A DNA stretch of 64,000 nt, from the NCBI GenBank assembly GCA_036345935.2, contig JADWOT020001284.1, forward strand, positions 29,844 through 93,843, read 5' to 3'. This document shows positions 50,701 to 62,616 of this stretch, in pieces. Made by a program: the position numbers and the translations under genes. Under the pieces are notes generated by a model. It did no database searches, was not told where the DNA came from, and saw only the letters and a program-made list of their open reading frames with translations. Positions within the stretch are counted from its first letter, which is position 1; each line of letters opens with the position of its first letter. Source of the stretch: Taenia hydatigena (Eukaryota > Platyhelminthes > Cestoda > Cyclophyllidea > Taeniidae).

Positions 50701-51318
50701 GCGGGGGATATTAAAGCATGACAGAATATTCTCACTAAGCTTATTCGTCCGTTGACCTTATTAGGCAGTGAAGCAGCAGTTAGCACGCTGATTGTTTACT
50801 GAGGCAAAGGGCTTATGGCTTATGTTAATGGCGTCCTTGCCAGGTGATGAGAGCGGATTCTTCCTCCTTGTTTGCACCATTCCATACTACTCTACGTTAC
50901 CTTAAGCTGAGCTAATCTAGACTGCCACTCTATGCTTCCTTTCATTATTCCATACAATACTGCGCTGTTTTACATTCAGATATTGATGTAACCATCCTGC
51001 TCTCTATTGCTAAGCCAATTTTCACCACCACCACCGAATGTCATTTAGTCGACTAAGAAGCCATATCAACGAATGGCACCCTACACTCTCGCACAAGTAA
51101 ATGAGCATATCACAAGTCACCCACCGCTAATTGAAATGAGGCTATTGAAGCATATGAAAGGCGAGCAAATGCATCAAGAACTAAGCAATTTGGAAATGGA
51201 CAAATGTTTTAGCAAACGATATATCGTCACGTCTTCTACAGAAAGAAAGCAACGACCAATTTTCGAACAACATCCTCATTTGAGCACCACAGAAGGTTGC
51301 GCAGCAGGCAGAACTTAC
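47728..51318. other. No gene recognised
   Basis: Mixed DNA with G+A-rich patches (48.5-49.1 kb) and short open runs. A plus-strand run at 51073-51336 (87 codons, starting MAPYTLAQVNEH) looks protein-like but overlaps a better minus-strand donor and is not called. Confidence 0.35.
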
Positions 51319-51378
51319 CTCGCTCCTGATTACTAGTACGCGGGAATAGATGCGCCCGCAATGTACTTCAACGCAAAT
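51319..51378 (-). CDS. Candidate minus-strand 60-nt exon
   Basis: On the minus strand the segment runs from GTAGCAG| to GAG|GTAAGT, a perfect donor. Only one frame is open (CVEVHCGRIYSRVLVIRSE), with an in-frame TAG lying just before the acceptor. Phase 0 at both ends. The tract before the acceptor is T+G rather than T+C rich, which weakens the call. It lies in the interval whose base skew suggests minus-strand transcription. Confidence 0.3.
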
Positions 51379-53181
51379 CTGCTACGCCTTATGCACCAAC
51401 GCCTATCATATCACTAACGCAATGGCACTCTAGGAAGGAACTCCACGTCCAGCGGCGACTTCGGATCCAACGCTAATAGTATGCAAAATACTACACTTTG
51501 TTGGATGATAGCTAAGGCGCATACTTCTGACCTCACACTCAGCCCTTAAAATGGCTACTGGTCAAGAGTCTGCTTCCACACTCAACCGTCGCCACCATCA
51601 AACGCATCGCACCCATGGTTCAATTTGTTCATCTTTGTGTCAGATTGCAAACAAACTTACTAGTTCATTCTTCTGTCTCCCTCGCGTTGCACATTCCATC
51701 TGTACGCCTCTCAATGCCCAACAGCAAAGAAATGAAAATGCCCCAAACGCACCCACATCCATTCTATTAAGTCAGCTCTGTGCTCAACAATGCTCTAGAC
51801 ACAGTGTAACATTTCTATAAGGTAAAATTCCAATCCTAATGTGTCTCATGGACACTAACGTGCACATCGTGTGCCAGCCTTCACAACCAAATGAAAAGCC
51901 TCGTTGCACTAGTGTAAAGATATTCCATCTGGATGCAAGAGTCTACAAACCGACTCAAAGGAATTATGGACAAGTTAGTATTATGCGGGTGTAAAATGAA
52001 CCTCACGCCATCATCTTCACTCTCATCAAACAACTCTGGATGCCTCAGCAGAGTTCTCGCAGTGACGCTAATGAATTTCACCTCTCCTTGAAACAGGCAC
52101 CAAACCGCTTGATCGTGTGCGAAAGTGATTGTGCATTAAGTCCATCAAAATTTCGCGGACGGATCGGCTGAGGCATCAGGCTATTCATTTCTAGTCAGAA
52201 ATGCCGTAACGGGTGTTTACTCGAATCGCACTCGAATCCGCGCACGTCAAATCCAATCTGGAGATGGAAGAGTGTAAACCATCCACCCAAAAAATTCAAA
52301 GCAATGGCAAAGGCAAGATTCGCCTTTAATGCTGTTCTGTAATGCCCACATGCCTATAAAACATTCCCTCGAAAGAAAACAAATTTTTTTTTGAATTCAG
52401 GATCTGTAGCTTCGCTAACAGGAGGAAAATTTGGACACTAGAAACATTTTCAACCATATTTAACAAATGAGGTCTAATTTCATAAAATTCGTCGTTGATA
52501 GAGTGACAATCTATTAGAAACACTGCTATAACAACCTTAATTAGGGCGAGTGGGGTTTCGTGTTTAGAAAGGACAGCGGCGCAAGGAGTTGGGGCCGTCA
52601 CACTCATGCGAAGCAGTTGGTAGTGGGTCTCTGACCACTAGCTATTTCAGGGGATGCTGGTCTGGCCTAAAGCGTGCACTCCAAAGTGTTACTTGACAGG
52701 AGCTTGATTTTTTCGAGGATGGTCAGTGTTGGAGTCGAATTCGCCGCAAGAGATGGAATTGTGAATGTGGGTGCCGCACCGCTGCTTGCGGGAGCCTCAA
52801 TTTGATTAAAGAGCCCTTGAGTGACTTTTTAAGATGACGCCTGTTATGTCGATAGGTATGAACTCTTCCATAATGAGCTTCGAACGTCTCTGCAAATTTT
52901 GCAGGTGAATTGATGTAGGAACCTCATAAATTGTCCAATTCTCTTAATTCGCTAATTGACCCACCCACTAATGTTTCAACTGCATCGCCTACCGTGTGTG
53001 AATGATTGATTGATTAACTTACTGACAGAGTTACTGATTAATTCATTGATATGTTCATCCCCTTGCTCCTTTACTTTCTTTTAAGCTGTTTTGTTGTTCG
53101 GTTGATTGCCTAATGCTCTTCTTCAGCCCACCCATCAATGAACGTGGCAGCACAATATCGGAGCCATGACTTTGGTATCCC

Positions 53182-53220
53182 TCCCTTCCTCCCGCCCTCT
53201 CTCCCTCCCTCCTTCCTTAC
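53182..53220. repeat. Polypyrimidine simple repeat
   Basis: A CCCTCCCTTCC-type run of C and T. Purine-rich on the minus strand. No coding role seen. Confidence 0.6.
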
Positions 53221-54656
53221 TTGCGTGGAAAGTCAGTGGTTGGCACGGTTGAATCGTGAGTGTTTTTCTCTTATAACCAACACGTTTTAATAGATGACGC
53301 TGTCACATCTTTCGCACATTTAAAATCCATTCTCAAGGCTGCAAGGCAGCATGTCACAAATGCACTTGTCACCATTGCCAGCAATCAACTGCAACCCAAC
53401 AAAACAAAGAATATTTGAAAGCCCAATAAAACAAAATATTCCACATCTGTCACGGAGTTACACAAATGAGCTGCGGTCAACAGTGCTCTAAATTGCAACA
53501 AAACATCTCCATCACTACTGTATACATACCCACTGCAGCGCCTTCAGCCTTCCCTCACCCCAAGAACACCAAGTAAGACAACATTCGGGCAGAATACACT
53601 TCTATTCCACATACCCACGACTCACTCAGTGAAGGTAAAACAGTGGGGAAAATATGTGGCTCCATCACCAACACCCGTCATTTAACAAACCACTGAAGCG
53701 TCACACAGTCCCTCTCTCCGCCTCCAGCGCCATCCTCCGTTCTCTTCTTGGTAATTGTGCCGCATCTGCAGTCTCCTCCTCACCTCCTATGGTCCAAGCG
53801 CATTACGTAGGGAATGATGGGGATCCACCAGCCACTATGCCTACAAGCAAAATTCGAAATCCTGTCAACGATACAACCTCAAGCCCATGACATTAACAGA
53901 ACAACTAAGACCTGTTGTGACTATCGGTCTCAAACCTAGTCCCATATGGCAGCTACATGTCGACAAACTTAACTAATTGCGTTAGGCAGCATCAACACTC
54001 CTCAGTGCCATTAAGCGACAGATATGGTTGTTAAACGACACACACGCGCACACCCACACAATTTGATAAGGGAATCAACTGTCTATGTTAGGTTCTGCAG
54101 AACAATTAGGGCATCAAGTCATTACACACCGTTTCTCCTACCAATTAATCGCACTTTGGCAATGTGTCACCACACTCACTGCAACACACACCTGTAGCCG
54201 TCAATGAAAACGCCTCCTTGCGTAGGTTATGCATGCACGGATGCTCCTCAACAAATTGAGTCGAATTTCTTTAGCATTAGTCAAACCACTTTTACGCATA
54301 TACAGCTCACACCAACCACACTGCCGATCACTTCACAGCTACCTCGTATTGGCTTCACCTCACACCATACAACTATCAAAGGCGACAGAACCTCAACATC
54401 CTATTTTGAAAAATAAACAAGCAAAACTAATAAGTGTAGGCCAACGATAACATCAGACTTAATTTATACATTTCGTCTTACAGAAAAGTACTCACCAGAC
54501 TACCGCTTAGCACCAAAACACCGCATCCAGTCTTTCATAACTCCTCCGAACACAAAGTCACGCTACTTATGTCCTGCACAAGTGAACATTCAACATCGAG
54601 CAGGGAAACCTTCAGCAAGATCGATTAGTCGAATGTCTGCAACACCACATCTGTCA

Positions 54657-54682
54657 ACGACGACGACGACGACGACGACGAG
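54657..54682. repeat. (ACG)n trinucleotide microsatellite
   Basis: About eight perfect ACG units. In one plus frame it would encode threonine and in one minus frame valine, but neither frame is supported as an exon. Confidence 0.75.
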
Positions 54683-56700
54683 TTCAAGGGCGCATAGTGC
54701 CGTCTCAGTGGACTCCCATGGGCTGGCTTCCACAGCCACATTCTCCTTCTTCGATACCACCGTCAGCAACGACGCATGTTGTTGGCAGGACCCCATAACC
54801 ACCACGAGACCTAACTACTTAAATACAAAAATACTGCGCTACCAAGTTTTGCACCCAAAATTAGCACCCAGTACTGTTCAATAATGTCTACATGCTTACC
54901 ACAAAATACACCAACGAAAAAATACTCTTGCCGGACTTTGCACCTACAACGAAACTAGCACCGTGTAGTGCCAGGTGATTGGTAGATTTTTCCCTTTGTT
55001 TCCAACAGATTAGATCCCTCCTGCCATAATCTCTCCCTTTTGATATCATCCACTATCCAACCAACCGCCAGGACAGCTTCAACTGCTCCCCTTCAAAATC
55101 ATTCTGCGAAACGAACAAGCGATGAAAAGTGCTGTTGCTGGATAACAAATTCTCGTCCAAATTCAATTCCTCATCTACATTCAATAAAAAAACTTTTATG
55201 CGTTCAGACTTGTTCATGTACATGCACACAACTATGAACAAGTCAACTTGATGCATCCCAAGTACATAAACTGAGAAGTAACACAAAATACATTCGCGTA
55301 CAGTGAAAAAGTCAGTAAATACAAAGATAAAAGGCACACACTTCAAAATGCAAACAAATCCGAATTCAGGAAATGGGCCCAGAGTAGATTTCAAAACAGC
55401 TCTGCAGCAATGCCGCCCATGTCCACCCCAATTCACCGACCTTTCTCAACGCGATCATAAGCCTGCCTACCAGCTCAACACTAACCTCACATCCATCTCG
55501 TCTGTTTACCTGCTGATCATGCAATTATCCAATGCTTGAACCAAAGGAGGTAATAACTACCGCTATGCCATCAAACGCAACAACATCATCCATGGCAAGA
55601 TCCGCATTGCAGGTCAAAGGAGACGCTCCTACAGATGACTTAAACATCTCACATTGCATATCATCCCACACGCTCATCACATGTAGCTTCACCACTACTG
55701 TAAATTCGTAGTATCCGAAACGTACAGAAGGAAAAAAAGTGGGAAAGCCGATACACAAACGTCCGATGACCCGCCACATCAACACATACTAGCAAATATA
55801 ATATCTTAAAAACCAAATATTTAAGACCGCTACAAGGCAACGTCTGTGCAGCAATGCGAAAGTGCCCAGTGAAGAGTTACAGGTCTCTCAGCAACCATCC
55901 TCCTGCTCCTCAATCAGCCTCAAACACTAACTCATGTCAGAGCTGAACCCACATAACAAGTTTCACAAAGATACTATCAATACACGACCGTGGTCTCGAA
56001 GTCAAGAAGCGACCGGATTGCGAAGTGTCCCGCACACTCCATACATTCTCCGCCAAAGCAGACAATATAGGTATAAAAATAACGCACCCACTACTATACA
56101 TAAATACGAAAGGATCTACGAAGAGGTGATAAGAGCACGTTGCACAAAATAGCGCAAATCGGGCTTATCACTGCACAAAACGTAGCGACCAATGAACTAC
56201 AACCTAATCTTACATAGGAAATGCAATGAGTAATAGCGACGGCGAGATTCGTGCTCAGTGTTGCTAGGTAACACTTCCACGCCCAGCTGATAATGCTCCA
56301 TCAGAGATACACATTCCTGTCAAGTAAAATATGAAGATCAACATGCATACCAAGTGAGTCCCAGTATTTACTGAAGTTTCTGCTTTCTAAACAAATGAAG
56401 CCTCTCAGCTATAATTCAACCACACTTGCAAGCACCAAACACTTCACACGAAAACGAAGATTAGAATCAACCGCGCAACCGCGATTCGGCATAACAAATA
56501 AATGCGATTAAGTTTCGTCATTATAAAGCAAACATAGCCTCTAAATTTAACCTGTTTTCTATTTCTGGCTTTAAAATACAACAAACGCACTGCCAAAAAC
56601 TCAGCAATACCAACATACTTGCATACATGCATTTATACGCATGTACAAAATAGTGAACCACAATAAAGCAACTGGAAAGCTTTTTTATAAAATTTAAAAA

Positions 56701-57781
56701 GCAATTATCACAAAACTACGAACTGGTATTTTTTAAAATGTGCTAGCCTCTGCTTAGTACCTATGAAAATGTCAAAGCTAAACAATTTGCAACATGTCTA
56801 CGGAGCGACATAAGCTACCACCGATAATGTATGCATTCAGCATAAAATCTGTGCCTTCGTCGTTCCTCTAATCACCACGCACTACATCTTGCCTGCTCCT
56901 TAGAAGCAAGTGTGGCGTCAAAGTCCATTTAGTCAAAGACCTGAAAAGGGACGAACTAATGCGCCATTCTTTTTGATTCAGGCAGTGCTGATTGAGCCGA
57001 AGTAGCATCTTGTACACTGAGCATCCTTAACCCCTCCAACCTACTAACATCTCAAGCCACCTCAATTGGCTTCTTGGGTGATCAACATGATTCCTTGCTT
57101 CTCGAGGCTGCATACGACAGGGAGATGTCGCTAGTACATCGCAGTCTCCATTGCACCCCTGACGAACGTAATGCCACCTGAATCAAATAAAACAGCTAAA
57201 GCCAGTCTGATACTTGACAAGATCAAGGGACCCATGGCCAACTTCGATTTTACGAGTCCTCTTCCTCGAACCAATGACAATGCCAGTCACGTAGTTGAGG
57301 TGCCTACCCATTTTGAGGAGAGTAAGTAGAGCTTTGGTTACATCGCCCTTATTGGGTAATTGGAAAGCATCCTTCTACCGACAATTTCCTATTTTATGCC
57401 CTTGTGGCCCTTCTCAGTGCTACAGCTGACCCTAATTGTGGATGGACCAACAAACTGCAGACAATTTGTGCATCCATTATTCTGCACAAATGCATTCCCT
57501 TTACTTATGTACTTTGCATTCCCTAACACGTGTTTCGTGCAACTTCCAGTCCACGAAAGCGTCTAATGAGCCATGTCATCAACCGTTAGCGACAAAAAAT
57601 GCGTGTGGTTGTGCCCCCAGCCTTATCTAGGCGTCGATGTGTACGATTTATACGTAATCACATAATGCACGAATTCAACAAAGGTAACTGTAGAACTTTG
57701 CGACTTACCCGAGAATAAAAGTAGGCATACCACTTGAGCAGAACAACTATATTCCTTACGTAGAAATAATTTGTGCTTGTA
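56701..57781. other. Possible divergent intergenic region, left part
   Basis: The A+C skew of the left interval fades here. No core promoter motif is convincing and no exon is supported. Open runs at 57360-57630 (+) are short. Confidence 0.3.
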
Positions 57782-57840
57782 GCGTGGCCTAGAGGTTAGG
57801 CCACCCGACGAAGGTACGGTGATCGTTCAAGCGACCGTAG
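57782..57840 (+). repeat. tRNA-like SINE head
   Basis: GCGTGGCCTAGAGGTTAGGCC is a near-ideal RNA polymerase III A box region with a D-arm-like palindrome (TGGCC...GGCCA). ACGGTGATCGTTCAAGCGACC holds a B box and can form a T arm with a TTCAAGC loop. The anticodon stem and acceptor stem do not form, so it is not a working tRNA. Best of the tRNA-like heads in the window. Confidence 0.5.
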
Positions 57841-58228
57841 ACGAGACTGCGAGCTGAACAGCCAACAAAAGTGCAAATTTTTGGGCTGAATATTCCCATT
57901 ACCATGCTAATCAGTAGTAGCATAGCGTTTGGTCCAGCTATGGACAACTAGCCGAGTCCTCCATTTTTCAGAGCCAATACCTCAGTAATTCATGCTAACA
58001 GTGCACAGATGTAATGCTTATCTTCTCCAAAAGTGCTTTGTAGGCCAGAGGCGAAGGAACAATTTGAACCTGACCGCGAAACAGCGTAGTCCCTCTCCCT
58101 TGAACTCTTCTACAGTATCTTTCTCTACGCTTTTGCTTTTAACAGAAAAGTTTAAGCGCATTCAGCCGTTTAATAGTAAGGGTGGAAAGAGGTAAGAGAG
58201 AGAACCTCCTACACAGATCCTCTGCCTA

Positions 58229-58233
58229 TGCCT
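58229..58233. repeat. Target-site duplication of the TRIM, left copy
   Basis: TGCCT lies directly before the left LTR, matching TGCCT at 59330-59334 directly after the right LTR. A 5-bp duplication is usual for LTR retroelements. Confidence 0.7.
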
Positions 58234-58619
58234 TGTAGCGTCCCGAGGCCCCCTCGAAGGCAAGAGAAGGCAGAATACTAGGGTGGAATATATATGTAGT
58301 ACTTTGTTTGTTAGAACTACCGGTTTCTGTCAAGGTCACAGAGGTGGCCGTATTGCCCTAGCTGCGTGAGCTGGCCTCCAGGCCATGCCAGCAGCCCTTT
58401 TCCCTCTGTCCGGTGAATATATATATTCTACGCCAGCATTCCGCCTTCTTTTGCCTTCAAGGGAGCCTCGGGACGCTACAATATATGTATATATATTCAA
58501 CGGACAGAAGGAAATAGGCCACTGCCATGGCCCAGCGGCCAGCCTACGCAGTTAGGGCAAGATGGCCACCCCTATGACCCTGACCGAAAACCGCCAGTAC
58601 AAAGAATCAAAGCACTACA
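58234..58619 (-). repeat. 3' LTR of the TRIM, split by a nested solo LTR
   Basis: Parts 58234-58294 and 58486-58619 join to ~195 nt that align along their length with the other LTR at 59143-59329. Differences are scattered substitutions and small indels, and an A+T dinucleotide stretch (GAATATATATAT) is shared. The break falls in that dinucleotide stretch. Confidence 0.85.
58295..58480 (+). mobile_element. Nested solo LTR of the same TRIM family, opposite orientation
   Basis: From TGTAGTACTTTGTTTG to CCTCGGGACGCTACA, these 186 nt are a complete LTR in inverse orientation to the host LTR. ATATA occurs immediately on both sides (58290-58294 and 58481-58485), so it is a target-site duplication of a separate insertion. 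No internal region accompanies it, so the element was reduced by LTR-LTR recombination. It shows that the family was active after the host copy landed. Confidence 0.85.
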
Positions 58620-58622
58620 TTG

Positions 58623-58637
58623 CCCCTCTTCTCCTTC
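58623..58637 (-). other. Polypurine tract of the TRIM
   Basis: Read on the minus strand: GAAGGAGAAGAGGGG, ending 3 nt before the 3' LTR. This is the expected plus-strand DNA primer site and fixes the element's orientation. Confidence 0.75.
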
Positions 58638-59129
58638 GAGCGTCGTCCCCGACGCGCCCCTTGGTACACCACCAGCATTAGCCATCACAACGTAGTCAGT
58701 GCTGCAAGAAGCACCAACGAGCTAACCATGCCAGTCGCCAACATTCGACGCGATTGAGGCGATGCTTGACACCAACGTCAATGATCGCTCTTGGCAGTGC
58801 ATTAGACTTTGAGTTTCGTTTGGCCCGGAAACAAAATCCAGAATAAGTGGTTCTGCCGAACATCAGTATGTCCATAGGGGGGTGTTAGCAAGCCGTTCTC
58901 CTTAAGCAACTATATTAAGGTAATCTTCGTAACGAAACTTTGAGGTGGTTTGTGGCTAGTGTCGCTTCAGTTGTTAATACCTTTCTTGTAGAACACGGGG
59001 ATGGAGTAGATGCCAGAGGCAGGCGTTATCCGTGGCCCATCCGTAGCACATGCGCTTCCTTCGCACCGATGCAACGTGCAGCAGGCGGTAGAGATCGGGA
59101 TAGAAAGCCTATAGAGTTGGGTCCGCTTT

Positions 59130-59141
59130 CCGCTGCCACCA
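59130..59141 (-). other. Primer-binding site of the TRIM
   Basis: Read on the minus strand: TGGTGGCAGCGG, one base inside the 5' LTR. It starts with TGG, the complement of a tRNA CCA end. The tRNA species was not identified. Confidence 0.65.
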
Positions 59142-59142
59142 A

Positions 59143-59329
59143 TGTAGCGTCCCGAGGCTCCCTCGAAGGCAAGGGAAGGCAGAATACTAGGGCGAAATAT
59201 ATATATTCAACGGACAGAGTGGAAATAGACAGCTGCCATGACCCAGCGGCTAGCCTACGCAGCTCAGGCAAGATGTCCGCCCCTATGACCCTAACCGAAA
59301 ACCGATAGTACAAACAAACAAAGTACTAC
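59143..59329 (-). repeat. 5' LTR of the TRIM
   Basis: An uninterrupted 187-nt LTR. Its right end reads GTACTAC and lacks the final A found in the other copies. Followed at 59330-59334 by the TGCCT duplication. Confidence 0.85.
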
Positions 59330-59334
59330 TGCCT

Positions 59335-60985
59335 AATACGAGAAGGTCCATTACTCTGTGACGTCTTAATCATCCTAGACGAAGCGGTCAATCAATAGCG
59401 TATTACCAGTATGTTGTAGAATCGCCTGTGTCGAAACCGAGAGATTCAAATTGTGTTCCTGCCCTCGCTTACGATGTACGTTTAAAGAAAAGTAAGCATT
59501 ACACTATTATATCACCAGCAAACGTGGGTTGTGAAAAACCTAAAAAATCAGACTTGGCACAAAGGTAGCTAGTTAGTAAAGAATAACCTAAGGAACGACT
59601 CACTAAGACCTTGTTTGTGGCGTGAAAATCATTAAAATTGTAACCTTGTGTTTAGAGTGTCCTGCAAATGCCTTGCAAAACTGCATTTGCTTAGTCTTAT
59701 TAGTTAAATAAGAGAAGTTGTGTTTTCACTGTGATACCTAAGGCAGATTAGAATTCCTGCGACAACTATTTGCTTTCATCGTACCTAATACCCCTCTTAT
59801 GTATCTAGCGGTATGTATGAAGAGATGACTTGAGTGTGTTCGTCGCCGTGCATGGTTCGTGGTTCGCACCCACGAGTCCAGGTATGTGAGTATTCATATT
59901 TGAAATTTTTTAACTTATTTTATGCGTATGCATAGGTAACCCTTTATTATTGGCATGAAAGTGTGGCTAGCGGATTTTGAGGCTTGCTGAAATCGTGGTT
60001 CGTGTGATGCTTGTGATGAAATGCTCAGATTCTATTAACTTGCGTAATTAAATGCCTAAACGCACTTTAAATTAGGGTGGCGTCTGCTAATTTTGGCTGT
60101 TGTAAGTCTTTTGCAAGTCATGATGAAAGGTGAGGAGTCTGATTTTACTATTATTTGTTGCCACTACTTCATTTGTGGCTGACGAATCGCGTATTAAATC
60201 GATGGACTTGCCGCTTGATAGCATTCGAACTAATTGAGACGAATTAGAGGTAACCGTCTTGGTTATGTTGCATTCATTGAAGAAACAATAAAATTGATTC
60301 GAGGAAACTGTAAGCGGATAATGCAGCGATTGTGTGGTGCAAATCTCTAGCCCAGATTTTCGTCTCTAGCACATAGCTGAACTAAAACTGTTGGCTGCAG
60401 TCATTCTAGTAGTTCATTGTAGGAGTTCACTTATCACATTGCGCTTGCATGGCTTCCTTTCCTTTGCTCTAGTCGATAAAGAAGTTGCTGACTGCAACGA
60501 CAAGTGCAAATGAAAAGTTGCATGCTGACTTCGGTGAATGGATAAAGAATTATGATTGTTGGAAAGGTGGGAAAGCGGTTTGGGTGTAACGCATCCATCG
60601 TTCCACTAAGAGATGGCATAACACTAAAAATCGTCTGAGCGTGGACGTGAGAGGAGATGCGAAATAGCTTGGATTCGACAATGCTAGAATCACAAATCGA
60701 TGGTTTATTTCCAGCTCGTGATGTTATTTAGGCCTTTTTATGCAGGAATTTGATATCTTCCTAGGTATATTACATGTCTTTAGCAGCAGGTGGTGAGCTG
60801 GAATGATTTCCGCATATGGATATGATTTATACGCTTCCAAAAAATGCTACTACACGCCATTTTTCAGTTGTAAAGGATATGATCAATGCCCCCTCTTCGC
60901 TGTGCAGTCGTTGGTGCGTCAAAAGACTTGGCACTCTTTCATCATAAAGCTTGCTGCCCAATTTGATAATGTGTGATTAATTTAG
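59335..60985. other. Intergenic or 5' region of the right-hand unit
   Basis: No exon is supported. From ~59.7 kb the plus strand becomes T+G rich. An isolated tRNA T-arm (GTGGTTCGCACCCAC) is listed separately at 59841-59880. Confidence 0.35.
59841..59880 (+). repeat. tRNA-like fragment with a perfect T arm
   Basis: TCGTGGTTCGCACCCACGA forms a perfect T stem with a canonical GGTTCGCACCC B box. The upstream half (TGACTTGAGTGTG...) is only a poor A-box match and no anticodon arm is visible, so it is a tRNA or SINE relic. Confidence 0.35.
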
Positions 60986-61148
60986 CACTCCTTGGATGAG
61001 GTGGAGAAATACAGTGAAGGCGAACGCTCGCGGTGTTGCGTCCTTGGTGGGACTGCAGGTGTCACGAGATGGATTCTTTCCGCGCTTCTTTTCTCGGCCG
61101 TGAGTGCAGCTGAGGTCTTGGTGATTCTGTTGCCTTGTATGAGGTACA
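60986..61148 (+). CDS. Candidate exon with a membrane-like segment
   Basis: The acceptor is TTAATTTAG at 60985 and the donor ACA|GTAAGTG is a perfect consensus. The 54-codon frame starts HSLDEVEKYSEGERSRCC and then has a ~24-residue hydrophobic stretch (WILSALLFSAVSAAEVLVI) before LPCMRY. This suggests a membrane protein with a short charged segment before the helix, or a cleaved signal anchor. Phase 0 in, phase 1 out. It lies in the T+G-skewed interval, consistent with plus-strand transcription. Family not recognised; two weaker donors lie inside (GAG|GTGGAG, GAG|GTCTTG). Confidence 0.5.
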
Positions 61149-62616
61149 GTAAGTGTTCACTGTCGTCTTACCAACGTTGCATGCATTTGATGCGCTGATT
61201 AATGCAGAGTGGCCTAATGTCGTCTCTTGAACGTCCTTTCCTTATTTGTTTATAATTGGCTGATGTGAAGTGCTGTAAGCATATTGGGTGAGGTTAGAGC
61301 TGTGAAACAAGCGTAGGAGTGGATGATTGCATTTGTTTTATGCAGACAGTTTTTTGATGAAAAAAACAATGAACATCTAATCTGTTGTAAATCCTTTGAG
61401 AATAAAGTGGGTGAAGTCATTTTTTGAAGGTTCATCCGTTTTCTGTAACGTACTCTGTGAATCGGTCATTTGGTGGCCCTTTTAGATGGATATTGCTTGC
61501 ATTGGACACGAGCTAGCAGATGAACACGTAGGGTCGTGGTGTCCCTTTTACACCTTCGTGGCCTATTGCTTGTCTGTGGGGGGTCATCACCGTGGTCTCT
61601 GGTGTGATTTTTGCATTTCCTTACATGCATCTCCGTTGGAATCTGGTAGCGTTGCCATTTCCCTTTGGTGCTTCCAAATTATTAATTAGTATTAAGGTAC
61701 TAGTACCCATCACAATTCAGTTGTTAGGTTGAGCTGGCACAACTGATTATCTGTGTGGTTTGGCCCAAGTTAGTACTCTGCAGCGAAGATGGCTACAAGA
61801 CGTATGAACTGCACGTGAGAAAATATTACGTTCATATGTGATGGTAGTCCAGATTCATCCTAGTCACCGTGGTATATCAGTGTGGAGGTAGAACTTGACC
61901 TTGTAAATTCACAGAGGCGAATTGGTGGCGGATGCACTAACGAGGCCGATCAGAAGTGTTTTTGACGTTAATGTGTCCACAGGCTCTGCCTCGAGGAATG
62001 AAGTGAAGAACTTGCATCCGATTCGCATATAGTGGGGGCGTTACGCAGGAATGTTGGGCTAGTCTTTGTCATGAGCTCAGCAAGGTGTTTGTGTGATGGA
62101 CTTTATGTACAAACACCGATTTCATTGCAGTGCTTTGACTTTATAATTATTCAATTTTGAGTTAATGGCTACCCTTCAGTGCGTGATTGTGAGTTTTTCC
62201 ATCTATCCCGCTGTCATTTTCACCAACCGCCTTTATACCTCGTTAATCAGTAACATCGATTTTTGCCGTTATCCCCGCTTTCCTAACAGACAAGGAGTGC
62301 GATGCGATAGAGGCGGTGGCCGACACATGACCATTGAAGCGACACGTCTTAACAACTTCGAGCTTCCTGCTGCAATATCATCACCAAGACCGTCAACTTG
62401 GAATAGCCGCCAACAGTCTTCTCGAAATGCCAATCACTTTCTGCTGCTGCAGTGCTGCACATGGCGCTGGCGCGGGTGACGCCTCCTGTGTGGAGGCGCA
62501 GAAGCACCGCATCCTTGACCTCGCCTTTCCCATTGTGCGTCTATTTCGCCAAATTCCTCATTCCACTGATAGCCCTTGCCCGCCAACTGTACTTCTTTGT
62601 ACTCCTTTTGTATTAG
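61149..62616 (+). other. Intron-like DNA of the right-hand unit
   Basis: T+G-rich sequence. A segment 61486-61527 (MDIACIGHELADEH) follows CCCTTTTAG and meets GTAGGG, but its phase does not fit the preceding exon. A second possible exon starts at 62290 after CCCCGCTTTCCTAACAG and reads Ser/Arg-rich to about 62475; its phase does not fit the next exon. Neither is called. Confidence 0.3.

Larger units (their letters stand above)
51379..56700 (-). other. Strand-skewed interval, probably intron of a minus-strand gene
   Basis: The plus strand is conspicuously A+C rich (for example 42 of 60 bases in 54481-54540), so the minus strand is T+G rich. Open runs on both strands (plus 53654-53890, 54582-54884, 55303-55539; minus 54590-54805, 55053-55436) are explained by this composition and lack splice boundaries. 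A good minus-strand donor (TCTG|GTGAGT) occurs near 54493, but no open exon precedes it. Confidence 0.35.
58234..59329 (-). mobile_element. TRIM (terminal-repeat retrotransposon in miniature), minus strand
   Basis: Two direct LTRs (58234-58619, interrupted, and 59143-59329) flank a 523-nt internal region (58620-59142). Each LTR reads TGTAGCGTCCCGAGGC at its plus-strand left end and ...CACTACA or GTACTAC at its right end, giving TG...CA termini. Orientation comes from the internal signals read on the minus strand: just inside the right-hand (5') LTR is TTGGTGGCAGCGG, a tRNA-type primer-binding site, and just before the left-hand (3') LTR is GAAGGAGAAGAGGGG, a polypurine tract. TGCCT is duplicated on both sides. 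The internal region has no gag or pol, so the element must be moved by enzymes from elsewhere. Without the nested insertion it is ~905 bp. Taeniid tapeworms have a described TRIM family (Ta-TRIM); membership is inferred. Confidence 0.85.

Noticed and set aside
54582..54884. 100-codon plus-strand run with a threonine tract
   Set aside because: The threonine run is the ACG microsatellite; the surrounding A+C skew produces Thr/Ser/Pro-rich frames throughout this interval.
55053..55436. 127-codon minus-strand open run
   Set aside because: Phe/Val/Leu-rich translation is what T+G-rich intron sequence yields; no splice signals found.
58940..59308. 122-codon plus-strand open run across the TRIM
   Set aside because: It crosses the boundary between internal region and LTR of a non-coding element.
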